64,000 nucleotides of DNA, taken from NCBI RefSeq assembly GCF_014854695.1, contig NZ_CP027557.1:868001-932000 (forward strand), written 5' to 3'. This document shows positions 1 through 7,441 of the stretch, piece after piece. The notes beneath the pieces were generated by a model. The model did not search any database, had not been told where the DNA came from, and was given only the letters and a program-made list of their open reading frames with translations. The stretch is from Rhodococcus rhodochrous (lineage in GTDB: Bacteria; Actinomycetota; Actinomycetes; Mycobacteriales; Mycobacteriaceae). Positions within the stretch are counted from its first letter, which is position 1. The number at the start of each line of letters is the position of its first letter. Made by a program: the position numbers and the translations under genes.

Positions 1-402
1 GCCGCCGATCTGCTTGGCGAGATAGGACAGCACGATGGGGGCGATGATCGGCAGGACCTTGGCGATCAGATCGTTCCCGCCGGCGCCGTTCACGGAACCG
101 AGGGTCGAGATCACCTGGTCCTTCTTGTCGCCGAAGACGTTGGAGACGATCCTGTCGCCGTCCTCGGTGTCGATCCCGTCGACGTCGACCGTGCCCTCGG
201 CCAGGTTCGACTCGGAGTGCTTGCCCAGCGCGGAGAGCAGCGACGCCTCCCCGGTCGGGTTCTGGGCGTTGGCGTCGAGACCACCGACGAGGGTGGGGAG
301 CGCTGCGCGGACGGCCGTCTCCGCCGTCGCGTTGTCGACACCGAGCCGCTGCGCCACCTGGTCGACGGGAATGCGGGACATCAGATCGTCGAGACTTGCC
401 AT
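1..402 (-). CDS. DUF937 (YidB-like) protein, 3' end beyond window
   Basis: Leftward host gene starting at ATG 402; its C-terminus lies outside the window. The visible 134 residues begin MASLDDLMSRIPVDQVAQRL. They have the alternating hydrophobic and Gly/Asn-rich pattern (VDNATAETAVRAALPTLVGG, then PIIAPIVLSYLAKQIGG) typical of DUF937/YidB-like proteins, whose biochemical role is unknown. The family call rests on recognised motifs. It belongs to the left chromosomal flank, outside the prophage. Confidence 0.8.
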   Translation of the reverse strand, partial: MASLDDLMSRIPVDQVAQRLGVDNATAETAVRAALPTLVGGLDANAQNPTGEASLLSALGKHSESNLAEGTVDVDGIDTEDGDRIVSNVFGDKKDQVISTLGSVNGAGGNDLIAKVLPIIAPIVLSYLAKQIGG

Positions 403-488
403 CGTTCCTGCCTTGACTCGTGGGTGCCCCGAAGCGGCCACCCGGTGCCGAGAGAGTATCGGGACGAGGCCCGTTCCAGCGGGAGGCG

Positions 489-950
489 TCAATCGAGCGA
501 GGCGGCGCTCGTCGACGAACGGCGCAGCGCGATGAGGCAGCACAGCAGCGCGACGAGCGTGCCGCTGAGCAGGAGCACGGTCCCGTTCTGATTGGTCAGT
601 GTCGTACTGCGGTTGAGTTCGACGTACTCGCCGTGGGTCTGGAACAGGCGCGTCCAGAACACCGCCGCCGTCGCGACACCGATCAGCGTCCCGGCCCAGC
701 CGACGGCCACCGAATCGAACAGTGCAGCGGCGAGGAGCAGGACCGCGGCCACGACCAGCGGTACCGCGAGGGACTCGTACAGCGGCAGACCCGGGACCGC
801 GACTCCGGCGAGATCGCCGTCGGGGAAACCGTCGCGCAGCGCCGACAGGGGAATCTCGGTGGGTCGTATCCCGCCGACCACCGGCAACACCGACCCGATT
901 CCCAGAGCGACGGCGGCCAGGAACAGGCCCAGGTCCACGAAACTGCGCAT
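489..950 (-). CDS. Four-TM membrane protein, host flank
   Basis: 153 residues with four hydrophobic segments at about 5-27, 62-80, 82-100 and 125-142, so an integral membrane protein. ATG 950 is preceded by a good GGGGAGG ribosome binding site. No catalytic motif is visible and I do not recognise the family. It lies divergent from the membrane gene at 1136, with about 185 bp between them that should hold both promoters. Confidence 0.75.
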   Translation of the reverse strand: MRSFVDLGLFLAAVALGIGSVLPVVGGIRPTEIPLSALRDGFPDGDLAGVAVPGLPLYESLAVPLVVAAVLLLAAALFDSVAVGWAGTLIGVATAAVFWTRLFQTHGEYVELNRSTTLTNQNGTVLLLSGTLVALLCCLIALRRSSTSAASLD

Positions 951-1135
951 GTTCCTCCCCGGACGATGAACATTCGATTACCCCTGCGGCTCACCGTATA
1001 CAAAGACGGGCAACCGCACCGGGTGAAATTCGCAGTGCGAAGAGACCTGCCCGAATGCACTGCCCCGAATGCGGTGGTCCGTAGGCTGAGATGCGCACGG
1101 CAGGTGTACGTACCGATCGGCGAGGAAGGTTCGAA

Positions 1136-1774
1136 ATGACGGACATGAATGTCGACGAAGCGGGTTCGCGGAAAGGCTTGCCGCCGTGGGCGAAGAAGAC
1201 CATCGCCGTGGTCGTGGCGCTGATCGTGCTCGTCATCGCCTACTACACCCTGGCGGCGTTCGTTCCTCGCTGGTGGGCGCAGCGGATCGCAAACCTCGCC
1301 GAGGGGGGCTTCGCGCGCGGAGTGCTGTGGGGTCTGCTCTTCGGCATCCTCTGCACGGCGATCCCCATCGCGCTGCTCGCATGGATCTGGCAGGTCCGCA
1401 ACTGGAGGTACAGCCGCGGGCTGCAGATCGCCTTCGGCGTGCTCGCGCTGGTGGTCGCCCTGCCGAACCTCATGACCCTGGCGGTCGTGCTGGGCACCGG
1501 GAACGGTGCGCATGCGGGGGAGCGGATCCTCGACGTGGACGCGCCGGGTTTCCGCGGCGCCACGTTGATCGGTGCGATCGTCGGAGCTCTGCTCGCGGTG
1601 ATCTTCGTCGTCGCGCTCACCCGCTACCGCAAGCGCGGACGTGATCTGAAGCAGGCCCGCACGGATCTCGAACAGCGCCGGATCGAGCAGGAGCGTCTCG
1701 AAGCGCGCCGTGAGGCGGAGAGGGAACTCGGCAGGAACACCGACGACGTCCCGCCCGGCTCCCACCGTCTCTGA
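1136..1774 (+). CDS. Membrane protein with C-terminal coiled coil, host flank
   Basis: 212 residues. ATG 1136 was chosen because AGGAAGG lies just upstream; an in-frame ATG at 1091 has none. Four hydrophobic segments (about 20-41, 58-85, 97-118, 140-163) are followed by a very charged Arg/Glu/Gln helix (about 168-205) likely to form a cytoplasmic coiled coil. No enzyme motif is visible. A strong hairpin follows 50 bp after the stop. This is the last host gene before attL. Confidence 0.75.
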   Translation: MTDMNVDEAGSRKGLPPWAKKTIAVVVALIVLVIAYYTLAAFVPRWWAQRIANLAEGGFARGVLWGLLFGILCTAIPIALLAWIWQVRNWRYSRGLQIAFGVLALVVALPNLMTLAVVLGTGNGAHAGERILDVDAPGFRGATLIGAIVGALLAVIFVVALTRYRKRGRDLKQARTDLEQRRIEQERLEARREAERELGRNTDDVPPGSHRL

Positions 1775-1824
1775 CGAAGGACCGCGCCGTCTCCGACCAG
1801 GCTGCGGAACGTTCCGGAACGACG

Positions 1825-1854
1825 AACGCCGGCGTCGCGTACGACGCCGGCGTT
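1825..1854. terminator. 12-bp perfect hairpin, host terminator
   Basis: AACGCCGGCGTC pairs perfectly with GACGCCGGCGTT around a 6-nt loop. It lies between the 1136-1774 gene and attL. Before integration it would have followed the 3' end of tRNA-Lys, so it probably served both the rightward gene and the leftward tRNA. There is no long T tract, as is usual in high-GC actinobacteria. Confidence 0.7.
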
Positions 1855-1856
1855 GC

Positions 1857-1903
1857 CGGTGCCCCCAGTAGGGCTCGAACCTACGACCTGCGGATTAAAA
1901 GTC
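1857..1903. repeat. attL: attL core (3' tRNA-Lys fragment)
   Basis: 47 bp identical to 58552-58598. It contains the 3' part of tRNA-Lys from the anticodon region (TTAAAAGTC on the plus strand) through the acceptor end, then CGG. The sequence diverges on both sides. It is a left-over fragment, not a functional tRNA. Confidence 0.95.
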
Positions 1904-1952
1904 TGATTGAGGTGTGCGAAGGTCTGCGAGGGAATCCGCGTAAAACCGAGTG

Positions 1953-3176
1953 CTAGCTGCTGGTTTCTGGATGTGAACGCACCTCTCTGCGAGTGTTAAC
2001 AAGTCTGTGAATGTGCCGTCCGTTGGCACGTTTGTTGGCACGTCGGGAGCTCCGTTCTGGTGGGTCACCAAGCGCGGACCGGACGTCGTCCCACTGTGAC
2101 TTCGCGAGGTGCGAGTACCGCTGCGTGGTCACCACAGACTGGTGTCCCAGTAACTCCTTGAGGGCGTAGATCGACACGCCATCCTGTACGAGCCATGACG
2201 CGTAAGTGTGACGTAAATCATGGAGACGAGCGGGCGCAATCTCGTCTTTGCCGACCTTCTTCCGAGATTCTGATGCGAGGGGGAACGCCTTCTCCCAACG
2301 CCCGCGCAACCGTTTCTCTCCGAGAGGACCGTTACCCTGCCGGGCTCTGACGACCAGGCCCGTACGGGCGCGCACCTCCCGGTCGTATCGCACGTCCGCC
2401 GGCGTCCCCGGACCATGTGCCGACAGCTCGGCGCGCAGCAGCGCGGCGAGGTGACGGGATATCGGTACCGACCGCTGTTGCCAGCTCTTCGGAAGCTTCA
2501 TCGACCCGCCTACTGGGTCCCATGATCGAGCGACTCGGATGGTCCGATGAGTCAGGTCGACCGATTCCCAGTGCAGACCCAAGGCCTCGCCGAGACGAAG
2601 GCCTGTTCCGGTCAGCAGTTCGACGACGAACCGGTCCCGAGCATCGAGTACCTCGAGCAGATCCTGTACCTCGTCACGCGTCAGATACCGCTCGATCACT
2701 GCGCCACCCTTCGGCAGCTTCACGCCTCGGCAAGGATTTGAGGGAATAACACGAGCGAACTCCGCCGCCCGTAGAGACGACGACAGCAGATGAAAGCACT
2801 TCTGAATCGTCGACGGAGACAGGCCCGCGTCTATCTCGAGTTCGCGAAGCCATACCTGGATGCCGTGACCGGTGATCGAGTTGATCTTCACGTCTTTCCA
2901 CTTCGGTTTGACGTGATTCTCGAGTCGGTTGCTGTCCCTCGCCAGCGTCCCCGGTGCGACGCGGCGCCCGGCCTGCCACTTCGGCTCCCATTCACCCCAC
3001 GTCATTCGAGCCGCTTCGGCGCTTGTGGGGGAGATGCGATCGGCATCTTCGGCGGCCTGGGCCTTGCCGAGTGCCATCTTTTCGTTGGGCCACGTGCCGG
3101 CGGTTCGATGCCGACCGAAGCTGTCAACGTACCGAGCTTGCCATCTTCCAGAGGGAAGTTGTCGAGCGGATCCCAT
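1953..3176 (-). CDS. int: Tyrosine-recombinase integrase
   Basis: 407 residues. The N-terminus (MGSARQLPSGRWQARYVD) is the usual arm-binding start of actinophage integrases, followed by a SAM-like core-binding domain and the catalytic domain. Catalytic residues visible: Arg in TGTGLRLGEAL, HxxR in LHDLRHTYASWL, His in LLGHQSVV and Tyr in TTQRYSHL. It catalyses recombination between phage attP and the tRNA-Lys attB. It ends about 50 bp from attL, the normal position. Its start overlaps the upstream peptidase gene by 53 bp, suggesting translational coupling. The Arg-rich tail after the catalytic Tyr coincides with the TTGGCAC arm-site repeats. Confidence 0.96.
   Translation of the reverse strand: MGSARQLPSGRWQARYVDSFGRHRTAGTWPNEKMALGKAQAAEDADRISPTSAEAARMTWGEWEPKWQAGRRVAPGTLARDSNRLENHVKPKWKDVKINSITGHGIQVWLRELEIDAGLSPSTIQKCFHLLSSSLRAAEFARVIPSNPCRGVKLPKGGAVIERYLTRDEVQDLLEVLDARDRFVVELLTGTGLRLGEALGLHWESVDLTHRTIRVARSWDPVGGSMKLPKSWQQRSVPISRHLAALLRAELSAHGPGTPADVRYDREVRARTGLVVRARQGNGPLGEKRLRGRWEKAFPLASESRKKVGKDEIAPARLHDLRHTYASWLVQDGVSIYALKELLGHQSVVTTQRYSHLAKSQWDDVRSALGDPPERSSRRANKRANGRHIHRLVNTRREVRSHPETSS
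2023..2043 (+). promoter_or_regulatory. Paired TTGGCACGT repeats, likely arm-type integrase sites
   Basis: TTGGCACGT occurs at 2023-2031 and 2035-2043 (12-bp period), about 120 bp inside attL. A matching pair, TTGGCACAT, lies at 58486-58505 just inside attR. The left pair is inside the integrase C-terminal codons. Paired direct repeats flanking the core on both arms are the expected layout for arm-type sites of a tyrosine recombinase. The assignment is inference. Confidence 0.6.
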
Positions 3177-3564
3177 CCTGCCCCTTCTTCATCCAGAGCT
3201 CGCGCCACGCCTCGGCAATCGCCAAGGTCACACCGAGTTCGTTGGCGATTGAAGGAAGGTATGCGCCGTGAAGAGTTTCGGCTCGGGCGTAGCGCTCAGC
3301 GGTGATCAGTTTTTCGGCCGCGAATTCGTCGGCCTGGCGCTCCTGTCGAGCGCGTGTGACCGGGTCGAGTGTAGACATGTCGTGTCCCAGAAACGCGTGT
3401 CCCAGTTCGTGACACAAGGCGCACCGAGTCCTCGTTGCCGACATGCCCGATTGAAGGACAATCACGCGTTTACTGGGATACCAACGTCCCCGCTCGCCGC
3501 CGGGAAGCTCGCCCTCGAGAATGAGGATCCCGGCGGCAGCGGCCATTTGTTCCAAATCACGCAT
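3124..3564 (-). CDS. ImmA/IrrE-family metallopeptidase
   Basis: 146 residues with the zinc-peptidase motif HELGH (in CALCHELGHAFLGHD) and the downstream QERQADEFAAEKL helix carrying the third metal ligand. This is the standard layout of ImmA/IrrE (COG2856) proteins. In ICEBs1-like elements such peptidases cleave the cognate HTH repressor to trigger induction. Here the gene sits 3 bp downstream of the repressor gene, so an anti-repressor role in lysogeny control is likely. Function in this phage is inferred from family and context. Confidence 0.9.
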   Translation of the reverse strand: MRDLEQMAAAAGILILEGELPGGERGRWYPSKRVIVLQSGMSATRTRCALCHELGHAFLGHDMSTLDPVTRARQERQADEFAAEKLITAERYARAETLHGAYLPSIANELGVTLAIAEAWRELWMKKGQDGIRSTTSLWKMASSVR

Positions 3565-3567
3565 GCT

Positions 3568-4023
3568 TTAAACGTCCCATACATGATCATCTTCTGGGTC
3601 CGAATTGTCGTCTTTGTTCGATACGTAGTCGAGGCCCTCCAGGTCCGCAAGGTCCACATCCGGCACGCGTGGCTTCAAGGTGCGAACCATGCCCACTTCA
3701 CTGAGTGGCCGGTCGTATATCTCGTTGCCGGCCTTCATTCGGCGCAACACTTCGTCGGCCAGCTGTTCGTCCGTTGCTTCCTGTAGCGCTTTCTCGACAG
3801 AGATCGGCAGGACATCCTCTTCCGTCAGCACTCCGATCGCCTGTAATCCATCAGCCACCGACACTCCATAGGCGCGGGCAATCTTCACCACTGACTCGGC
3901 GGTGAGTGTTCCCTCCCGGATCTGGCGCGCCAAGGTGGCTTGGCTAATTCCGGCTTCGGCCGCGACCTTGCGAAGGGAAGCGTCACCGACGGTCTGTCGA
4001 ACCCACTGATCAGCGCTTGTCAT
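3568..4023 (-). CDS. HTH immunity repressor
   Basis: 151 residues. Residues about 14-60 form a helix-turn-helix (SLRKVAAEAGISQATLARQI, then SVVKIARAYGVSVADGLQAI). The C-terminal half is acidic and ends in a Asp/Glu/Asn-rich tail with no autocleavage domain, fitting control by the adjacent ImmA-type peptidase. It is transcribed divergently from the Cro-like gene at 4118 across a 94-bp operator region. A 7-bp perfect inverted repeat overlaps its start codon, so autoregulation is likely. Confidence 0.85.
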   Translation of the reverse strand: MTSADQWVRQTVGDASLRKVAAEAGISQATLARQIREGTLTAESVVKIARAYGVSVADGLQAIGVLTEEDVLPISVEKALQEATDEQLADEVLRRMKAGNEIYDRPLSEVGMVRTLKPRVPDVDLADLEGLDYVSNKDDNSDPEDDHVWDV

Positions 4024-4040
4024 GTGTCAAGAATGACACA
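4023..4040. promoter_or_regulatory. Inverted repeat at repressor start, putative operator
   Basis: TGTGTCA and TGACACA form a perfect 7-bp inverted repeat with a 4-nt spacer, directly abutting the repressor ATG (4021-4023 on the complement). Position and symmetry suggest binding by the repressor or Cro-like protein. No binding evidence is available from sequence alone. Confidence 0.55.
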
Positions 4041-4081
4041 AGTTCCGAGTCGAATGCAACACGCAATGAATCGGTAATGAC

Positions 4082-4118
4082 TTGACGTAGTGAGTCACAA
4101 CATTTACTTTCTGAGTCA
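4082..4118 (+). promoter_or_regulatory. Early rightward promoter with TGAGTCA operators
   Basis: TTGACG (4082-4087), a 17-bp spacer and TACTTT (4105-4110) form a good sigma-70-type promoter. The start point would fall at or beside the ATG at 4118, implying a leaderless transcript. The palindromic heptamer TGAGTCA occurs at 4091-4097 inside the spacer and at 4112-4118 over the start site. The copies are 21 bp apart (two helical turns), suiting cooperative repressor binding. Confidence 0.7.
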
Positions 4119-4387
4119 TGAACAACACAGTCGGTGAACGATCGGGAAAGACAAAGGCGATGGTCCGCCCCGGCCTTCTCGCTCGACTCAAGCGCAATTC
4201 CGGTATCGACTCTGATGACGCGTTCGCTGCCGCTATCGGCACCAGTCGGTCAACCCTCGTCCGGGTTCGAGACCGAGGCGAGGAGCCGTCGATGGCATTC
4301 GCAATCGGTGTCGCCAAGGCGTTCGGGCTCGGACTCGGCGAGATTGTCACTTGGGAAGACAAGGACGCAGAACGGATCTCCGCATGA
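4118..4387 (+). CDS. Cro-like HTH regulator
   Basis: 89 residues. A helix-turn-helix spans about 20-65 (LLARLKRNSGIDSDDAFAAA, GTSRSTLVRVRD) followed by a short acidic tail. First gene of the rightward operon, divergent from the immunity repressor, which is the usual cro position. No Shine-Dalgarno is visible; the promoter at 4082-4110 would start transcription at the ATG, so leaderless translation is likely. Its stop overlaps the next start by ATGA. Confidence 0.8.
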   Translation: MNNTVGERSGKTKAMVRPGLLARLKRNSGIDSDDAFAAAIGTSRSTLVRVRDRGEEPSMAFAIGVAKAFGLGLGEIVTWEDKDAERISA

Positions 4388-4614
4388 GCGCCCCCACAGC
4401 AGAAGTCGCCGGCACGCCATGGATGACCGTCAAGGAAGCGGCCGCGTACATCAAGCGCCATCCGCAAACAGTGCTCCACCTACTCCACACCGAGCAGATC
4501 GTCGGATTCCAAGCGTCCGGCCGAAACGGCGAATGGCGGATCCACAGAGACGATCTCGATAACTACCTTCGTCGGCCCGCAGCCGCGTCCAAGCGTCGAC
4601 TCAAGTCCGTATAG
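4384..4614 (+). CDS. Excisionase-like HTH_17 protein
   Basis: 76 residues; ATG 4384 overlaps the cro-like stop. Contains a MerR/excisionase-type DNA-binding domain (WMTVKEAAAYIKRHPQTVLH, then WRIHRDDLDNYL), as in Xis/HTH_17 proteins that bind phage arm DNA and direct integrase toward excision. The position after cro fits an excisionase or second regulator. The same domain recurs at the C-terminus of the 5953-6711 product. Confidence 0.8.
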   Translation: MSAPTAEVAGTPWMTVKEAAAYIKRHPQTVLHLLHTEQIVGFQASGRNGEWRIHRDDLDNYLRRPAAASKRRLKSV

Positions 4615-4742
4615 ATCGCACGCGGGGGCGGTTCAGCTCTGGTGGCGGTGTGCCGATGGAGTCCTGATCCAGCCGCACCCGATGTGCACCACGCCGTCAC
4701 CGGACCCTACTTCCAACCCTGCTCGATGAGAGGACCCACGCA

Positions 4743-4904
4743 ATGGGTGACCAGAGCACAGCGGCCGGCTTGAGCAACTTTGAAACAGGCCGCATCCCCG
4801 ACCTGAACGCCGCCGACAATGACCACCACGCGATCCTCGCCGACCGTGTGATCCTAACGGGTACAGACGTTCCGACAGCTGACGACGGGGATTGTTCTCG
4901 GTGA
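4743..4904 (+). CDS. Small hypothetical protein (53 aa)
   Basis: ATG 4743 has GAGAGGA upstream with good spacing. The product is acidic (DLNAADNDHHAILADRVILT in the middle) with no recognised domain. It overlaps the next gene by GTGA (4901-4904), supporting translation as part of the early operon. Function unknown. Confidence 0.6.
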   Translation: MGDQSTAAGLSNFETGRIPDLNAADNDHHAILADRVILTGTDVPTADDGDCSR

Positions 4905-5269
4905 GCAGGAATGGCTTGTTCGCTCGCGTGCAATGCAGCGGGGTTACTACAGTCCCCACATATCCGCGACGTCTATCTCTGGCTCTACTCGCACTAGCCT
5001 CGCTGACCATCGTCGCCACCATGTGGGCGGACGCAGGAGGTCTCGTTGCTGTGTTCGTGCTGGCGAACTCGGCGACATGGTGCGGATACGCCCTCGTGCA
5101 ACAGAGGCGGGCGACGGTAGCCGGCCAATGGCTCGACGCGCTACTGCCGTCCGAAACCAGGAACGGTCGATCTGACGTTCTCGTATTGCCGCCAGCTCCT
5201 CCAGCTCGGAGATGGGAAACCACGCAGCCTCAGTCGCATCCCGGCCCCCGGACGGAGACGTCCACGTGA
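4901..5269 (+). CDS. Small two-TM membrane protein
   Basis: 122 residues from GTG 4901, which overlaps the preceding stop; an in-frame TTG at 4892 is the alternative. Hydrophobic segments at about residues 27-45 and 48-68 (LSLALLALASLTIVATMWA, then GGLVAVFVLANSATWCGYAL), then a Pro/Arg-rich cytoplasmic-looking tail. No known family. Its 3' part lies antisense to the 3' part of the leftward gene at 4947-5612, so one of the two C-termini may be over-called. Confidence 0.55.
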   Translation: MSRNGLFARVQCSGVTTVPTYPRRLSLALLALASLTIVATMWADAGGLVAVFVLANSATWCGYALVQQRRATVAGQWLDALLPSETRNGRSDVLVLPPAPPARRWETTQPQSHPGPRTETST

Positions 5270-5612
5270 CGAGAATCCACGCGCGGTCTGCATCCTCTGG
5301 ATCGAAGTCAACCGAGAACGGCAATACCACTCCGGGGTCTACTCGACTGAGCTTCTCCCCCTCGCTTCCCCAACTCACCGCACAGTGGAATCCCATCGTT
5401 TCGACGCTGAACGCCGGTTCCGAACCCCAGTTCTTTAACTGCGCAGCCCACTCACCGTCACCTTCGAACTTGAAGAACGGGAATTCCCTTCGGTTGGTGA
5501 CCCGCACTTGCACATCCGAGCGGGGTCGCGATCGCCACCACGTCCACCGTTCCCAGAGAACACCGAGTGCCGCAATCAGCGATGCAATAGCCCCGATACC
5601 TGACCAATCCAT
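4947..5612 (-). CDS. Membrane-anchored hypothetical protein, leftward
   Basis: 221 residues. An N-terminal hydrophobic segment (MDWSGIGAIASLIAALGVLW) and a WxWW stretch suggest a membrane anchor. A beta-rich domain follows (VQVRVTNRREFPFFKFEGDG ... WILVTWTSPSGGRDATEAAW) that looks like a genuine folded domain to about residue 135. The remaining C-terminus is Arg/Ser/Pro-rich and antisense to the 4901-5269 gene, so it may be read-through to the first stop. It is the only leftward gene within the early operon; function unknown. Confidence 0.5.
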   Translation of the reverse strand: MDWSGIGAIASLIAALGVLWERWTWWRSRPRSDVQVRVTNRREFPFFKFEGDGEWAAQLKNWGSEPAFSVETMGFHCAVSWGSEGEKLSRVDPGVVLPFSVDFDPEDADRAWILVTWTSPSGGRDATEAAWFPISELEELAAIRERQIDRSWFRTAVARRAIGRLPSPASVARGRIRTMSPSSPARTQQRDLLRPPTWWRRWSARLVRVEPEIDVADMWGL

Positions 5613-5680
5613 GGGCGGAACCTACCCGACGGTTGTCACCACCCATTTCCGGTACGACCCACTACACGAATCGAGTTGAC

Positions 5681-5953
5681 GTGACTCTCGCGCTGCACAC
5701 CCCAAGCGACACCCCGATCTTCGACACCCTCACCGCACATTTCTTCCCCACCCCGACCGACACTGAAGGCCGCAGCACCGTGATCGACGTCCAGGTCCTC
5801 GCTGTCCGCGACACAGCTCTAGACGACGCCAAAAGTGTCGGAGACACGGCCCGCCCCGAGTTCCTCAAGCCTGCTCTGTGGATCCTCACGCTCGGCACGG
5901 CAATCGGAACCCTTGTGTGGCTATACATCACTCTCACCACGGGGGTGTTCTGA
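5681..5953 (+). CDS. Small protein with C-terminal TM segment
   Basis: 90 residues from GTG 5681; an in-frame ATG at 5633 would add 16 residues, and neither start has a clear ribosome site. The N-terminal part is probably a small beta-rich domain (LALHTPSDTPIFDTLTAHFF). One membrane segment lies near the end (WILTLGTAIGTLVWLYITL). Divergent from the 4947-5612 gene; its stop overlaps the next start (TGATG). Function unknown. Confidence 0.6.
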   Translation: MTLALHTPSDTPIFDTLTAHFFPTPTDTEGRSTVIDVQVLAVRDTALDDAKSVGDTARPEFLKPALWILTLGTAIGTLVWLYITLTTGVF

Positions 5954-6711
5954 TGCCTTGGCTCGCACCCGATCACTTTCGAGACATGCTCGAGGCGGAA
6001 TTTGAACGGGCAGATTCTCGTGGCGCTGTGCTGTCAATCCATGGAAACGGAGCGTCGTTTGATTTCTGCCGCCCGACGACTATCCGTTACGACTTCATCA
6101 TTCGCCTCCAGGACGATCCATCCATCGAGTGCATCAGCGCAATCAAGGGCGCGCTGAAGGTACTCGGCATCGATCGAGACATCAGGCAAGTCCGATTCAA
6201 ACCAGCATCGGTCGAGGCCGGAGACACCGGGGTCGTACACCGCGGCACGTGTGGATACGCCGTCCCAATACGCGAGTTCGGACACAAGCACGGCTGCGGT
6301 GTACCTCCGCGCGACGACGCTGAGAGCGAACTCAAGAGTGACTACGACTCGGTCCTCCGCTTGAAGGACGTTGGCGTCGCTACCGACGTACAGGAACCCC
6401 ATGGGACGTCACTTTCTGCTGATGTAGTTGGCACCCACAGCGTAGGCGACGAGGCAGCGGTGGAGGCCTCTCGCGTCTCCGCTAGTGCTTCGAAGGTGAC
6501 TCGGGCAAGTGAACCCCTATCGCGGTCCCCGTGGATGACCGTCCCCGAGGCGGCGAAGTATGCGCGGTGCGGAACGAAGCGCATATACGACGCCTGCCGC
6601 ACGGGTGACCTCATTGCTACCCAAGAAAAAGCTCCCCACGGCACCTGGCGGATCCACGTTGATGATCTCGACAACTACCTGGGTGGGTCAAAAACACGGA
6701 GAAAATCATGA
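5953..6711 (+). CDS. Protein with C-terminal excisionase-like HTH
   Basis: 252 residues from ATG 5953. The first about 150 residues resemble no family I know. The last 62 contain an HTH_17/excisionase-type domain (WMTVPEAAKYARCGTKRIYD, WRIHVDDLDNYLGG) closely resembling the stand-alone protein at 4384-4614. The linker is Ser/Ala/Val-rich. It may be a DNA-binding regulator with an added N-terminal sensor or partner domain. Its stop overlaps the next gene by ATGA. Confidence 0.7.
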   Translation: MPWLAPDHFRDMLEAEFERADSRGAVLSIHGNGASFDFCRPTTIRYDFIIRLQDDPSIECISAIKGALKVLGIDRDIRQVRFKPASVEAGDTGVVHRGTCGYAVPIREFGHKHGCGVPPRDDAESELKSDYDSVLRLKDVGVATDVQEPHGTSLSADVVGTHSVGDEAAVEASRVSASASKVTRASEPLSRSPWMTVPEAAKYARCGTKRIYDACRTGDLIATQEKAPHGTWRIHVDDLDNYLGGSKTRRKS

Positions 6712-6914
6712 ACCGCAGTCTCGGGCAACCCGTGATCTTCGACGACCGGATCATCCGGACGCTGTCCGAGGGAACCACATTCGTTGAAATCTGTTCCGGC
6801 AGAGAATTCGTCGTCGGATCGCGTCCCGGAATCCTCTGGCACGGCACCACTCGGTGCACGACCCACGTCCTAGACCTGCCCGTCCAAGTAACTAAACGAC
6901 CCGGCCGCAGCTGA
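6708..6914 (+). CDS. Small hypothetical protein (68 aa)
   Basis: ATG 6708 overlaps the preceding stop, so coupled translation is likely. The product has a compact beta-like pattern (TTFVEICSGREFVVGSRPGI) and a basic tail. No recognised domain. Confidence 0.55.
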   Translation: MNRSLGQPVIFDDRIIRTLSEGTTFVEICSGREFVVGSRPGILWHGTTRCTTHVLDLPVQVTKRPGRS

Positions 6915-6941
6915 GCCGACTACCCCGGGAGCAGAACCACG

Positions 6942-7199
6942 ATGACGAACACACTGTCCGACACCGACATGCGTGCGATCGCCGACCAGCTCGGACCGCA
7001 GTACGCACTCCTGCACTGCCCACCCATCGCGTTGCCGTGGTGCTCGACCGATGAGACCGCCGGCCTCACGCTCGACGAAGCCACCGGAGACGTCCGCATC
7101 ACCACCACCGGCCCGCTCGACCGCGAGGCCCGTTCCGAGCTGACCCATGCACTCGTCGCAACAATCCTCGACGACCCGGTGCAGGAGAACTCCCGGTGA
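6942..7199 (+). CDS. Small hypothetical protein (85 aa)
   Basis: Begins MTNTLSDTDMRAIADQLGPQ; acidic, probably alpha/beta, with no metal-binding or catalytic pattern recognised. Overlaps the next gene by GTGA (7196-7199). Part of the early operon. Confidence 0.6.
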   Translation: MTNTLSDTDMRAIADQLGPQYALLHCPPIALPWCSTDETAGLTLDEATGDVRITTTGPLDREARSELTHALVATILDDPVQENSR

Positions 7200-7441
7200 G
7201 CCACCGCCGCGATACGAAACGCGCAGCCGCCGGCGGATACCCCGGACCCTCGGGACACGAAAGCCACGTCCACGCGGCCCCGACGGTCGACGCCCTCGCA
7301 GAGACCCGACTCGCTGCCGCTGCCACGCTCGCGCAGCTCCAGAATGTCCGGTCGCTCCTGCGCACCTGGCAGCAATTCGGTGGGGGAGGCGAAGACAACA
7401 TGATCACCGAACTCAGCGAAGCTCTCGGTAATCCGCAATGA
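7196..7441 (+). CDS. Small hypothetical protein (81 aa)
   Basis: GTG 7196 overlaps the upstream stop. The Gly/Pro/His-rich N-terminus looks disordered; the C-terminal half (ALAETRLAAAATLAQLQNVR onward) is predicted helical. Overlaps the next start by ATGA. No family recognised. Confidence 0.55.
   Translation: MSHRRDTKRAAAGGYPGPSGHESHVHAAPTVDALAETRLAAAATLAQLQNVRSLLRTWQQFGGGGEDNMITELSEALGNPQ

Noticed and set aside
1857-1903. Functional tRNA gene at attL
   Set aside because: Only the 3' part is present; the 5' half is replaced by phage DNA.
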